Shown here: piece by piece, positions 1-8,631 of the stretch
How the letters are laid out: every line of letters begins with the position of its first letter
Position numbering within the stretch: position 1 is the stretch's first letter
Assembly (NCBI GenBank): GCA_963742305.1
Contig: CAVULN010000053.1
Span: forward strand, 124,001-188,000
Direction of reading: 5' to 3'
DNA from: Roseiarcus sp963742305
Lineage (GTDB): Bacteria; Pseudomonadota; Alphaproteobacteria; Rhizobiales; Beijerinckiaceae
Length of the DNA: 64,000 nt
Made by a program: the position numbers and the translations under genes
Notes under the pieces: generated by a model
The model's database searches: none
Told to the model about the DNA's origin: nothing
What the model saw: only the letters and a program-made list of their open reading frames with translations

Positions 1-1304
1 CGGTCCAGTCGAATTCCGCGATCAGCTTCGGCGCGCGGCCCGAACTCGTCGTCGTTCACCGGAGAGAAATCCAGGATTTGCGGCAGCCTTCCGCCCGAAG
101 CCGAGGCGGCCTCGCGCGCGAACTTCCCGGCTTCCGCCCTGGCCGCCTCGGAGGCGAAGCGCCACATGAGCGCCAGGACCTTGTGGAGCGCGGGATCGTC
201 GAGGCGCTCGCATTCGTCGATGACCGTTTGCACGAGCTCGAGCCTGAGCCCTTCGTGAAGTCTTCCGCCGCGAGCCCTGATTGCGGCGAGCGCGGCGCGG
301 AAGGCGGGCAGGACGCCGCTCTTCAAGCCGGCCCGGCGGGCGAGCGCGGCGAAACCCTCCCCGCGCGGCTCGCCGATGAACGCCGCGACGCGCGACGCCG
401 GCAGGCCGGAGAGGTCCGCCAGCGCCTCGGCGAACAGGTCGCGCTCGCCGCCGAGCAGCGACCGCAGAAGCAGGGCCGGCGTCAGCGCGCCGCTCGCGCG
501 CAGCGCGCGGGCGAGCCCGGCGCGCTCGCCGGGACGGCAGGACGAAGCGATCATGCAAATCGTCTGGTCGCGCGTCTCACGCGCGATGCGCTCCGCACGG
601 TCCCGCGGCATCCACCGCGACGCCTCGATGCTCAAGTCGTCCGCCAGCGCCACCACGATCAGCGCCCTCAGGCTTGCCGGCAGGGACGGGCGCTCGAGCA
701 GCGCCTCGCGCACGTCCGGGTCGCCGCTGAAACGGGTCAGGATGCGCGTGAGCGTTTCTGCCGGAATCTCGATCTCCAGATTGCCGAGGAGCGTGAGAAC
801 CGCATCGAGCTCGCCGGTCTCGGCCAGCGCGGCGATGGCCTGGAGCGGGAGGTTGGCCCGGCGCGCCAGCGCCGCCTGGGCGGGGGGGTCCCCCCAGGCG
901 GCGCAATCGGCAAGGTCGGCGCCGGTGAGCACAGGGGAGCGCTGAAGCACGGACGCGGCTACGTCCGCCACGTCCGCCGCCAGCGCGAGGATCAACGGGC
1001 GCGGCGCTTCGCTGGCGCTGCACAGGGCGTCGGCCAGCGCTTTGCGCACCAGCGCCGAAGGATCGTCGGCCAGCGCTGTCATCGCCAGCGCCGCCTCGGC
1101 GCGCGCGGACGCCGTCAAGTCCGAGTAGAGATAGGCGCGCGCGAGCGCGCTTGCCCCTTCCGCGCGCCTCTCCGCGTCGGCGCATTGCGCCCAGGCGAGA
1201 AATCGGCGCACAATATCAGGCGGGGCCAAGTCGCCTGGCGGGGCCAAGTCGCCTGGCGGGGCCAAGTCCGGATTGGCGCAGAAAGGCGGCGGCAGCTCGA
1301 TCAT
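1..1304 (-). CDS. DUF2336 domain protein, partial (C-terminus off the left edge)
   Basis: An open frame runs without a stop from an ATG at 1304 leftward to the window edge, giving about 434 residues. The protein is alanine- and leucine-rich and helical. It reads like alphaproteobacterial DUF2336 proteins, whose repeated helices resemble HEAT repeats, for example segments such as LADDPSALVRKALADAL and LERPSLPASLRALIV. No enzymatic motif is visible and the family has no settled function. The N-terminus carries a GDLAPP unit repeated three times, coded by a short tandem repeat. The gene is divergent from the maoC-type gene, 112 bases away. The family call comes from sequence character alone. Confidence 0.75.
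   Translation of the reverse strand, partial: MIELPPPFCANPDLAPPGDLAPPGDLAPPDIVRRFLAWAQCADAERRAEGASALARAYLYSDLTASARAEAALAMTALADDPSALVRKALADALCSASEAPRPLILALAADVADVAASVLQRSPVLTGADLADCAAWGDPPAQAALARRANLPLQAIAALAETGELDAVLTLLGNLEIEIPAETLTRILTRFSGDPDVREALLERPSLPASLRALIVVALADDLSIEASRWMPRDRAERIARETRDQTICMIASSCRPGERAGLARALRASGALTPALLLRSLLGGERDLFAEALADLSGLPASRVAAFIGEPRGEGFAALARRAGLKSGVLPAFRAALAAIRARGGRLHEGLRLELVQTVIDECERLDDPALHKVLALMWRFASEAARAEAGKFAREAASASGGRLPQILDFSPVNDDEFGPRAEADRGIRLD
1219..1269. repeat. 18-bp tandem repeat, about 3 copies
   Basis: The unit GGCGGGGCCAAGTCGCCT is repeated almost exactly. It lies inside the start of the DUF2336 gene and codes for GDLAPP three times. The unit length is a multiple of three, so copy-number change would keep the frame. 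Confidence 0.9.
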
Positions 1305-1386
1305 GGGTCGGTTGGCGTTCACCTCGCCCTCCCTCGCCCGTCATGGCGGCGGACACATCGCCGTCAGATTGTAGCCGCGTGGTTAA

Positions 1387-1405
1387 TATCAACTTAAGGT
1401 TGCAA
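1387..1405. promoter_or_regulatory. Possible operator in the maoC/DUF2336 divergent promoter
   Basis: A CAAC-TTAAG-GTTG inverted repeat sits 12 bases before the maoC-type start, within TATCAACTTAAGGTTGCAA. A looser version, TATCAAC followed by GGTTGCAA with a longer spacer, occurs at 3177-3199. The regulator is unknown and this is pattern evidence only. Confidence 0.3.
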
Positions 1406-1416
1406 ACGGAACATCC

Positions 1417-1914
1417 ATGGAGACCGAGATTCTTCGCCATCCGCGCGGCGGCCTCTATTTCGAGGCTTTCTCGATCGGCCAGGTGTTCCGCCATCGGCTG
1501 ACCCGCACCGTCACGCAAATGGACAACATGCTCTTTTCCAACATGACGCTGAACCCGCAGCCCTTGCATATCGACGCGCATTTTTGCGCGACCGAAACGG
1601 AATGGGGCCGGCCGCTGATGAATTCCTTGTTCACGCTGGGCCTGATGATCGGCATTTCCGTCAACGACACCACGGTCGGCACCACCATCGCCAATCTCGG
1701 CATGACGGACGTGATCTTTCCGGCGCCGCTGTTCGAAGGCGACACGGTTCGCGCGGAAACCGAAGTGATCGGCGTCCGCGCCTCCAGGTCACGCTCCGAC
1801 GCAGGGCTCGTCGAGTTCCGTCATCGCGCCTTCAAGCAGGACGGCACGCTCGTCGCCGAGTGCCGCCGCACGGCGTTCATGCGCCGGCGCGAGCCGGAAA
1901 TGCTGACCGCCTGA
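1417..1914 (+). CDS. MaoC-type acyl-CoA hydratase
   Basis: A 165-residue single-hotdog protein. The signature NMTLNPQPLHID near residue 40 is the variant MaoC hydratase motif (NPxPLHxD) found in mesaconyl/itaconyl-type CoA hydratases. It is followed by FTLGLMIGISVNDTT, and the core ends with EFRHRAFKQDG. Such proteins add water to branched or dicarboxylic enoyl-CoA esters. In many alphaproteobacteria this subtype sits next to a CitE-like CoA ester lyase, as it does here 111 bases downstream. That suggests a shared step in a hydroxyacyl-CoA route, but the true substrate cannot be read from the sequence. Confidence 0.82.
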   Translation: METEILRHPRGGLYFEAFSIGQVFRHRLTRTVTQMDNMLFSNMTLNPQPLHIDAHFCATETEWGRPLMNSLFTLGLMIGISVNDTTVGTTIANLGMTDVIFPAPLFEGDTVRAETEVIGVRASRSRSDAGLVEFRHRAFKQDGTLVAECRRTAFMRRREPEMLTA

Positions 1915-2025
1915 GCAGGATTGCCGAAAGTGGGCGCCAGTCGTCGGCTCAACGTCCCGCGGAATCAAAGGGCTCCGGGCGGGTTTGCGTCGGCTCGCCT
2001 GCGCAAGCCCGCTTGAGCCGGCCAC

Positions 2026-2736
2026 ATGCGCTCGCTGCTCATCGCGCCGGCGGACGAGCGACAGCTTGCCGAGGCGCTCTTGAGCGGCGCGGACGCGGTC
2101 ATTGTCGATCTGGCCCAGGCCGCGGGCGCTCAGAGGGCGGCGGCGCGGACTCTGGCCGGACGGTTTCTCAAGGAGGCCCGCGGCCGCGGGCCCAGGCTGA
2201 TCGTCAGGGTGGACCCGCTCGATTCGGGCGAGACCGATTCGGATCTCGACGCTGTGATGGCTCACGCGCCGGACGCGATCCTGCTGCCGGGGAGTTCTGG
2301 GGCCGCGAGCGTCCAGCAGCTCTCCGCCAAACTCGCCGTGCGCGAGGCCGAGTTTGCTCTCGCCGACGGCGCAACGCGGATTATCGCCGTCGTTGACACG
2401 GCGCAAGCTCTGTTCGGCATGGGGTCCTATCGCGGCTCGAGCGCGCGGCTTGCGGCCATCGCCTGGAGCGCCGAGTCCCTCGGCGCCGATATCGGCGCCG
2501 AGACGGATCGCGATCCAGCCGGCGCTTACGCCGGCCCGTGGCGCCTCGCGCGCGACTTGACCCGTCTCGCCGCCGCCGCTGCGGGCGTGGCGGCGATCGA
2601 CGCGGCCTTCGCGGACGTCAGCGACCCGGACGGTCTGCGCGCCGAGGCGCTCGCCGCGCGGCGCCTGGGCTTTGCCGGCAAAATGGCGATCGACGCGGCT
2701 CAGGCGGCCGTCATCAACGAGGTCTTCCCGCCTTAA
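2026..2736 (+). CDS. CitE/HpcH-like CoA ester lyase family protein, catalytically degenerate
   Basis: A 236-residue HpcH/HpaI aldolase-citrate lyase beta family protein, shorter than the usual 270-300 residues. The fold landmarks are recognisable: RSLLIAPADERQLAEALLSG at the N-terminus, RVDPLDSG, and LGFAGKMAID near the end. Several conserved active-site positions look altered. The usual DLED reads DLAQ, the PK after the next strand reads PG, GAED reads SAES, and IHP near the end reads IDA. It may therefore be a non-catalytic or divergent homologue. It follows the MaoC-type gene on the same strand. The cleavage chemistry of the family is established; activity here is doubtful. Confidence 0.7.
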   Translation: MRSLLIAPADERQLAEALLSGADAVIVDLAQAAGAQRAAARTLAGRFLKEARGRGPRLIVRVDPLDSGETDSDLDAVMAHAPDAILLPGSSGAASVQQLSAKLAVREAEFALADGATRIIAVVDTAQALFGMGSYRGSSARLAAIAWSAESLGADIGAETDRDPAGAYAGPWRLARDLTRLAAAAAGVAAIDAAFADVSDPDGLRAEALAARRLGFAGKMAIDAAQAAVINEVFPP

Positions 2737-2842
2737 GTCGGCGCCGGCCCGCTACCCGCCTCGGTCCCGTCGCCGGGACCCTGGTCCAGGCGATCGCGGC
2801 AACTGGGAATCTGCCCCAGCCACGGCGCCGCCCAATCCCGGC

Positions 2843-3097
2843 TTACTGCACCGCGGCCTTGCGCGCGTGGAGTTCCGCCATCCATTCGTCGGCCTTCTTC
2901 GCCGGCGTGCAGACCACCTTCATGTACTGGCTGTCGCCTTGCACAAGATCTGTGCGGGCAATCATCGTCTGCGCGTTCATTATGCACATGACTTCGTTGT
3001 CGACCCTCGGCCCGCGCACCACGTCAAGCGCGGTCTTTGACTGGCAATCCGAGTGGGACAACGCGGTTGAGCAGACAAGAATCAGGATCGAGTACAT
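2843..3097 (-). CDS. Small secreted protein of unknown function
   Basis: An 84-residue protein starting MYSILILVCSTALSHSDC, a short hydrophobic leader suggesting export or a lipoprotein. The mature part has three cysteines and ends in KKADEWMAELHARKAAVQ. A frame extends further upstream, but the ATG at 3097 has an AGGGGG ribosome site about seven bases before it, so that start is chosen. I do not recognise the family. It stands alone between the CitE-like gene and the efflux operon. Confidence 0.55.
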   Translation of the reverse strand: MYSILILVCSTALSHSDCQSKTALDVVRGPRVDNEVMCIMNAQTMIARTDLVQGDSQYMKVVCTPAKKADEWMAELHARKAAVQ

Positions 3098-3370
3098 TTC
3101 GCGCCCCCTGTCTTTGGTTCCTGGCGGCCGATTCTCTTTTTTAGCTGATGATTCGAATTTTAGCAACTATTAGTTGTATCAACAGCCTCCAGGTTGCAAC
3201 ATACAATGGGTGCAAATTCCATGCCGTGACGCGGGTCACACTGCGACGCAGCGAAGCCGAATGCGACGACCCGCGGCTGAAAGCCGGTTGTCGCGGCCCG
3301 TCTGTCGGCCATCGTCGATTGCCAGGTTGATCTGCGTCACACCACGAACGCCGGCGACAGAAAGGCCGCC

Positions 3371-6300
3371 TTACTCGGCCGCCACCGAAATCTCGGAAGC
3401 GGGGCGCGGCCTGATCGCAGGCGCGGGTGCAGGGCGCGCCTCCGATTCGTCGGCGTCGCCGATAAAGCGGCTGAAGAACCGCCAGGCGAAGCGGCCGACG
3501 TCGTCCATGACCGTGAACACCGCCGGCACGAACACGAGCGACAGCATCGTCGACATGATGAGGCCGCCGATCACCGCGATCGCCATCGGCGAGCGGAAGC
3601 CGCCGCCGTCGCCCAATCCCAGGGCCGACGGGAACATGCCCGCCGCCATCGCGATCGTCGTCATCACGATCGGCCGCGCGCGCTTGCGGCCGGCCTCGAC
3701 CAGCGCCTGCGCGCGGGGCGTTCCGCGGCCGATCTCCTCGACCGCGAAATCGACCAGCATGATCGCGTTCTTGGTGACGATGCCCATCAGCATCAGAATG
3801 CCGATCACCACCGGCATCGACATCGACTTATGGGTGATGAGCAAAGCGATGATCGCGCCTCCGATCGAGAGCGGCAGCGAGATCAGGATGGTGACCGGCT
3901 GCAGGAAGCTGCCGAACAACAGCACCAGGAGCCCGTAGACCATCATCAGGCCCGCCCCCATCGCGGCTGCGAAGGAGGCGAACACCTCGCTCATGATCTC
4001 GACATCGCCCGTCTCGCGAATTTCGACGCCCTGCGGCAAATGACTTGCCGTCGGCAGCGCGCGGATCGCCGCGACCGCCGCGCCGAGCGCGGCGTCGCCG
4101 CGCAGGTCGCCCTCGATCGTCACCCGCCGCGTGCGGTCGTAGCGGTTGATCGCGGTCGGTCCATGGGCGACCGAGAAGTCGGCGACCGCGGAGAGCGGCG
4201 TCGTCCCGCCGCCGCCGGTCGGCACGCGCAAGTTCTCCAGGAGCCCGACGCGCTGGCGCGCCGCCTGGTCGAGCTCGACCCGGATCGGGATCAGCCGGTC
4301 GCCGGCATTGAACTTGGCGAGATTGGCGTCGATGTCGCCGAGCGTGGCGACCCGGATCGTGTCCGACAAGGCCTCGGTCGAGACTCCGAGGTCGGCGGCG
4401 ACATGGCGCTTGGGGGTGATCCGCAATTCCGGCCGCTCGAGCTCCGCAGTCGAGATCGGATTTTCGATCGTGGGAATCGAGCGCATTTCGCTCGCGATCT
4501 GGTTCGCCGTGTCGTTGATGACCTTCATGTCCGGACCGGCGATGATGAGCTGCAGGTCGCGCTGGCCGTTGTCCTTCAGGAACCAGAAGCGGATGTCGGG
4601 CACATCGGCGAGAATCGCGCCGATCCTGAGCTGCAGGTCCTTCTGCGTCGCCTCGCGTTTCGATTTGTGGACGAAATTGATGACGATCGTCGCCTTCCGC
4701 GGCTCATCGTCCGCGCCGCCGAGGATCTTGCCGCCGAAAATCAGCGCCGAGCGGACTTCGGGCATGGCGCGCAGCCTTTCCGAGATCGTCCGCGTCACGC
4801 GATCGGTGTCGTCGAGCCGGGAGCCCGGCGGCAGCTCGATCGCCAGAAGCGCGCGCCCGTAATCGTCGGCCGGAATGAATCCGGACGGCAGCAGCTGCGT
4901 CGACCAGAGCGAGAGCGCGAAGATCACCGCTCCGGCGGTGAGGGTCATCCAGCGGTGACGCAGGGAGGCGCGCACGAGCCGCGTGTATGCGCGCATGAAC
5001 GCGCCGTCCCGGTGGGTCCGCCCATGCGGCGCGCGCAGGAAATAGGCGGCGATCACCGGCGTGACGAAGCGAGCGACGAGGAGCGAGAACATGACGGCGA
5101 TCGCCACCGTCAGGCCGAACTGGCGGAAATATTGCCCCGCGATGCCGCCCATGAAGCTCACCGGCGAGAAGATCGCGGCGATCGACAGCGAGATCGCGAT
5201 CACCGCAAGCCCGATCTCGTCGGCCGCCTCGAGCGAGGCGCGATAGGCGGATTTGCCCATCCGCATGTGGCGGACGATGTTCTCGATCTCGACGATCGCG
5301 TCATCGACCAGAATGCCGGTGACGAGCGTAATGGCGAGCAGGGTCACGAGGTTGAGCGAGAACCCGATCGCATCCATCGCCCAGAAGCTCGGAATGACCG
5401 AGAGCGGCAGGGCGACCGCGGTGACGAGCGTGGCGCGCAGGTCGCGCAGGAAGATGAACACCACGACGACGGCCAGAGCCGCGCCCTCGATCAGCGTCTC
5501 CATCGTCGAATGATAATTGCCGACCTCGCTGTCGACCTGGGTGTCGACCTTGGTGAACTTCACCTCCGGGTGCTCGGCTTCGATCTTTTGGAGCCGCTTC
5601 TCGATCAGCCCGTCGACCGTGACGTCGCTTGCGCCCTTGGCGCGGGTCACGCCGAAGGCGACGATCGGCTCGTCGAACAGGCGGGTGAAGGTGCGCGGCT
5701 CGGCCGCCCCGTCGGTGACGGTCGCGAGCTCGTCGAGCCGGATCCGGCGCCCGCCCGGCAGCGCGATCGGCAGCGCCGCGAGGTCTTCCAGCTTTCGGGC
5801 GCCAGCGAGCGTGCGGATCGCCTGCTCCTGGCCGCCGAGCTCGCCGCGTCCGCCGCCGAGATCGACATTGTCGGCCCTGACCTGCTCGTTGACCGCCGCC
5901 GCGGTGACGCCGAGCGCCAGCAGCTTCTCCGGATCGAGCGCGACCCGGATCTCGCGATCGACCCCGCCGAATCGCTTGACCTCTCCGACGCCATGGACGC
6001 CTTGCAGGTCGCGCGCGACCTTGTCGTCGATGAACCACGACAATTGCTCGACCGACAGCCCCGGCGCCGAGGCGGCGTAGGTGACGATCGGCAGGCCCTC
6101 GATATCGACGCGGCTGATCACCGGCTCGTCGATGGTGCGCGGCAGGTCGGTGCGGATCTTGGCGATCTGATCCTTCACGTCGTTGAGCGCGCGGTCGATG
6201 TCCACCGACCCGACCGTGAACTGAATGATGGTCGAGGAAGACCCGTCGGTGACGGTCGAGGCGATGTGCCAGACGCCGCTGACGCTGGCGACCGCGTCCT

Positions 6301-6508
6301 CGACTTTTTTCGTCACCTGCGACTCGAGTTCCGAGGGCGCGGCGCCCGACTGGGTGATCAGCACCTGAACGATCGGGATGTCGATATTGGGAAAGCGGGT
6401 GATCGACATCGTCCGGAAGCTGACGATGCCGAGAATCGTCAGGACCGCGAAAGCGACGACCGCGGGAATGGGCTTGCGGATCGACCAGGCCGAGACGTTG
6501 AGGCGCAT
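3371..6508 (-). CDS. RND efflux pump inner-membrane transporter (AcrB/HAE1 type)
   Basis: A 1045-residue proton-driven RND transporter of full family length. It starts with the N-terminal helix IRKPIPAVVAFAVLTILG and has two large periplasmic loops and two six-helix membrane blocks. The proton-relay aspartate pair is visible in TM4 (GILVDDAIVEIEN). The second half contains LPLSIGGAIIALLITH and KNAIMLVDFAVEEI. It exports amphiphilic drugs or solvents across the envelope with the adaptor coded just upstream and an outer-membrane TolC-type channel not found in this window. It is the last gene of the tetR-adaptor-RND operon, 13 bases after the adaptor. The substrate is not predictable. Confidence 0.95.
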   Translation of the reverse strand: MRLNVSAWSIRKPIPAVVAFAVLTILGIVSFRTMSITRFPNIDIPIVQVLITQSGAAPSELESQVTKKVEDAVASVSGVWHIASTVTDGSSSTIIQFTVGSVDIDRALNDVKDQIAKIRTDLPRTIDEPVISRVDIEGLPIVTYAASAPGLSVEQLSWFIDDKVARDLQGVHGVGEVKRFGGVDREIRVALDPEKLLALGVTAAAVNEQVRADNVDLGGGRGELGGQEQAIRTLAGARKLEDLAALPIALPGGRRIRLDELATVTDGAAEPRTFTRLFDEPIVAFGVTRAKGASDVTVDGLIEKRLQKIEAEHPEVKFTKVDTQVDSEVGNYHSTMETLIEGAALAVVVVFIFLRDLRATLVTAVALPLSVIPSFWAMDAIGFSLNLVTLLAITLVTGILVDDAIVEIENIVRHMRMGKSAYRASLEAADEIGLAVIAISLSIAAIFSPVSFMGGIAGQYFRQFGLTVAIAVMFSLLVARFVTPVIAAYFLRAPHGRTHRDGAFMRAYTRLVRASLRHRWMTLTAGAVIFALSLWSTQLLPSGFIPADDYGRALLAIELPPGSRLDDTDRVTRTISERLRAMPEVRSALIFGGKILGGADDEPRKATIVINFVHKSKREATQKDLQLRIGAILADVPDIRFWFLKDNGQRDLQLIIAGPDMKVINDTANQIASEMRSIPTIENPISTAELERPELRITPKRHVAADLGVSTEALSDTIRVATLGDIDANLAKFNAGDRLIPIRVELDQAARQRVGLLENLRVPTGGGGTTPLSAVADFSVAHGPTAINRYDRTRRVTIEGDLRGDAALGAAVAAIRALPTASHLPQGVEIRETGDVEIMSEVFASFAAAMGAGLMMVYGLLVLLFGSFLQPVTILISLPLSIGGAIIALLITHKSMSMPVVIGILMLMGIVTKNAIMLVDFAVEEIGRGTPRAQALVEAGRKRARPIVMTTIAMAAGMFPSALGLGDGGGFRSPMAIAVIGGLIMSTMLSLVFVPAVFTVMDDVGRFAWRFFSRFIGDADESEARPAPAPAIRPRPASEISVAAE

Positions 6509-6521
6509 AACGGCCCGCCTC

Positions 6522-7790
6522 CTACCCGTTGGCCGCGGCCGCGTCGGGCGTCGGCCGCACCCGGTCGCCGGGGCGCAGGAAAGCGGCGGCGCGCGCGACC
6601 ACGCTTTCGCCGCTGGCGACGCCCGAAAGGATCTCGACCCAATCGCCGTCGACGATGCCCGCCTTCACGTTTCGCGCCTCGATCTTGCCGCCGCGCACGA
6701 CATCGAGACGCGCCTCCTCGCCATCCCGCTGCAAGGCGGTCGCGGGAACCCCGACCCCCTCGCGCCGGGCGAGTTCGACCGTGCCTGAGGCGAACGCGCC
6801 GACATGGGCGTGCGAAACGTCGCCGAGCGCGATCCTGACCTTGCCGGTGCGGCTCGCCTTGTCGACTTCCTGGTTCACGAGGCGGACCCGGCCGGCGACC
6901 GGCTGGTCGACCCCCGGCAGCTTCAGTTCGGCCGGCATGCCGACGGCGAGCCGGGCCAGAAGCTGCTCGGGCACGTCGGCCTCGAGGTCGATCGCTCCGT
7001 CCTCGATGATGCGGAACAGCGGCTCGCCGGAGGTGGAGGCCGCGGCGCCGAGCCTGGCCGACCGGCGGCTGACGATTCCGGCGACCGGCGCCTTGACCTC
7101 CGTGCGGTCGATCCGCACCAGAAGCTCCCGCCGCTCCGCGTCGCGGCTCTTGCGGTCCGCCTCGGCGACGCCGAGCGCGAATTGGGCGCCGGCCAGTTGG
7201 GCCTCCGCCGTCTTCATCGCCGTCTGGCGCTGCTCGATGGTGGACGCGGCCATCACGCCTTCGCCAAGCTTGCGCGCGCGGTCGAAATCGGCGTTGGCGA
7301 ATTGCGCCTGCGCCTGGGCCTGCTCGATCATGCTCTTCGCCTGATCGATCGCGGCGTCCGCGCGGCGGGTCGCCGCGTCGTTCTGCGCCAGCAGCGCGTC
7401 GAGCTGGCTGCGATCGAGCCTGGCGAGCACCTGGCCCTCTTTGACATGGTCGCCGTCCTCGGCGTCGAGTCCGACGATGGTCAGGCCGTCGATGCGGGCG
7501 GCCACCTGCGCTTCCTCGCGCGCGACCAGCGTTCCCGAGACGAACAGGCGGTCGACGAATTCGCGCTTGGTCGCGGGAACGACGGTGACCGCCGGCGGCT
7601 CGACCGCGCGAGGCTCGTCGGCTTGGGTTTGGGCGCGGGCTGCCGCCGGGCAGGCGGCGGCCTTGCCCGGGGCGATCTTGTCCATGAGCGCGGACGGCAG
7701 GACGCAGGGCGCGATGGCGGTCGCCGCCCACAAGCCCGCGAGCGACACCGCGGCGGCGGTCGCGGCGGCGATCAGGGCCCGGCGCATCAT
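6522..7790 (-). CDS. RND efflux periplasmic adaptor (membrane fusion protein)
   Basis: A 422-residue HlyD/AcrA-type adaptor. It has an N-terminal signal or anchor segment (ALIAAATAAAVSLAGLWAATA), a split lipoyl domain (VSGTLVAREEAQVAARIDG and VKAPVAGIVSRRSARLG), a coiled-coil hairpin rich in Ala, Gln and Glu between them, and a beta-barrel domain. It links the RND pump to an outer-membrane channel. Its ATG overlaps the stop of the tetR gene by four bases (ATGA), which indicates translational coupling. The pump gene follows after 13 bases. Confidence 0.93.
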   Translation of the reverse strand: MMRRALIAAATAAAVSLAGLWAATAIAPCVLPSALMDKIAPGKAAACPAAARAQTQADEPRAVEPPAVTVVPATKREFVDRLFVSGTLVAREEAQVAARIDGLTIVGLDAEDGDHVKEGQVLARLDRSQLDALLAQNDAATRRADAAIDQAKSMIEQAQAQAQFANADFDRARKLGEGVMAASTIEQRQTAMKTAEAQLAGAQFALGVAEADRKSRDAERRELLVRIDRTEVKAPVAGIVSRRSARLGAAASTSGEPLFRIIEDGAIDLEADVPEQLLARLAVGMPAELKLPGVDQPVAGRVRLVNQEVDKASRTGKVRIALGDVSHAHVGAFASGTVELARREGVGVPATALQRDGEEARLDVVRGGKIEARNVKAGIVDGDWVEILSGVASGESVVARAAAFLRPGDRVRPTPDAAAANG

Positions 7791-8461
7791 CGGGCCTCCT
7801 CGCCAAGGGTCGCCGGGCCAAGGGTCGCCGGATCGGGCGACAGCGCGCCGGCGAACAGCGCCTTCATGACGGCGACCGCCATCTCGGTCTCCGCGCCGAC
7901 GTCGAAGTCGGCCTCCACCGCGATCCGCTTGAAGACGCCGGCGACAAGAGTGAGAAAGAACCGTGCGCCGAACCGGGAATCGAGTTTGGCCGACGCCGCG
8001 CCGCCCGCCTTGGCGGCGTCCATCAGCCCCTCGAGCCCGTCGATGACGTCGGCGTCGATCGCGCCGGTGATCGCCGCCACCCGCGGATTGCGGCCCGCTT
8101 CAGCCCAGATCTCGACGATGAGCCGAGCCTTCTCGGGCGCCTTGCCGACGACATGTTCGCGCAGGCCCGCGCGCATCGCCTCGGTGATGTCGCCATTGCG
8201 GGCGAGCAGCTTGGCAAATCCGGCCAGGGCCTTTGCCCGCCCCGCCTGATCGAGCTCGCACAGGCCCTCGACGATCGCTTCCTTGGAAGGGAAATAGCGG
8301 TAGAGATTGCCCGCGCTCATGCCCGCTTCGTCGGCGACATGCTGCATCGTCGAGGCGTGAAAGCCATGGCGGACGAAGGCGCGCTCGGCCGCCTGCAGGA
8401 TTCGCGCGCGCCGCTCCGGGTCGGCGGGCCGGCGTCCGGTTTGAACCGAGGTCAGCGACAT
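7787..8461 (-). CDS. TetR/AcrR family repressor of the RND operon
   Basis: A 224-residue TetR regulator. The N-terminal helix-turn-helix is typical: ARILQAAERAFVRHGF, then MQHVADEAGMSAGNLYRYF with the conserved YRYF end of the recognition helix. The C-terminal ligand domain is less conserved and ends in a short PATLG repeat. It is the first gene of the tetR-adaptor-RND operon. A perfect palindrome begins nine bases upstream of its start, so autorepression with derepression by an effluxed ligand is the natural model. Confidence 0.93.
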   Translation of the reverse strand: MSLTSVQTGRRPADPERRARILQAAERAFVRHGFHASTMQHVADEAGMSAGNLYRYFPSKEAIVEGLCELDQAGRAKALAGFAKLLARNGDITEAMRAGLREHVVGKAPEKARLIVEIWAEAGRNPRVAAITGAIDADVIDGLEGLMDAAKAGGAASAKLDSRFGARFFLTLVAGVFKRIAVEADFDVGAETEMAVAVMKALFAGALSPDPATLGPATLGEEAR

Positions 8462-8469
8462 GGAGACCA

Positions 8470-8493
8470 GTGAGAATGAACGTTCATTCTCAC
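8470..8493. promoter_or_regulatory. Perfect 24-bp palindromic TetR operator
   Basis: The palindrome has the core GAATGAACGTTCATTC and stays symmetric over 24 bases. It lies nine bases before the tetR start. This is the form of operator used by AcrR/TetR efflux repressors, so repression of its own operon is inferred. Confidence 0.85.
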
Positions 8494-8631
8494 CGAGCGC
8501 CGCAAATGTGGCCGGAGGATGACGGGGCGCGAAGATCCGTTCCGGGCCCGACCTGTTTTCGTTCGCCGTCTCAGGCGGCCCGCTGAGAGTGTCCGCGCAT
8601 CGCCCGGGCCTGAGCTTTCGCCCCGCCGCGC

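Noticed and set aside
78..1397. Plus-strand open frame of 439 codons at the left edge
   Set aside because: The minus-strand frame codes for a recognisable DUF2336 protein; the plus frame has shadow composition.
3830..6838. Very long plus-strand open frame (1002 codons) opposite the RND gene
   Set aside because: It is Arg/Asp-rich with no domain pattern and mirrors the codon structure of the intact RND transporter on the minus strand.
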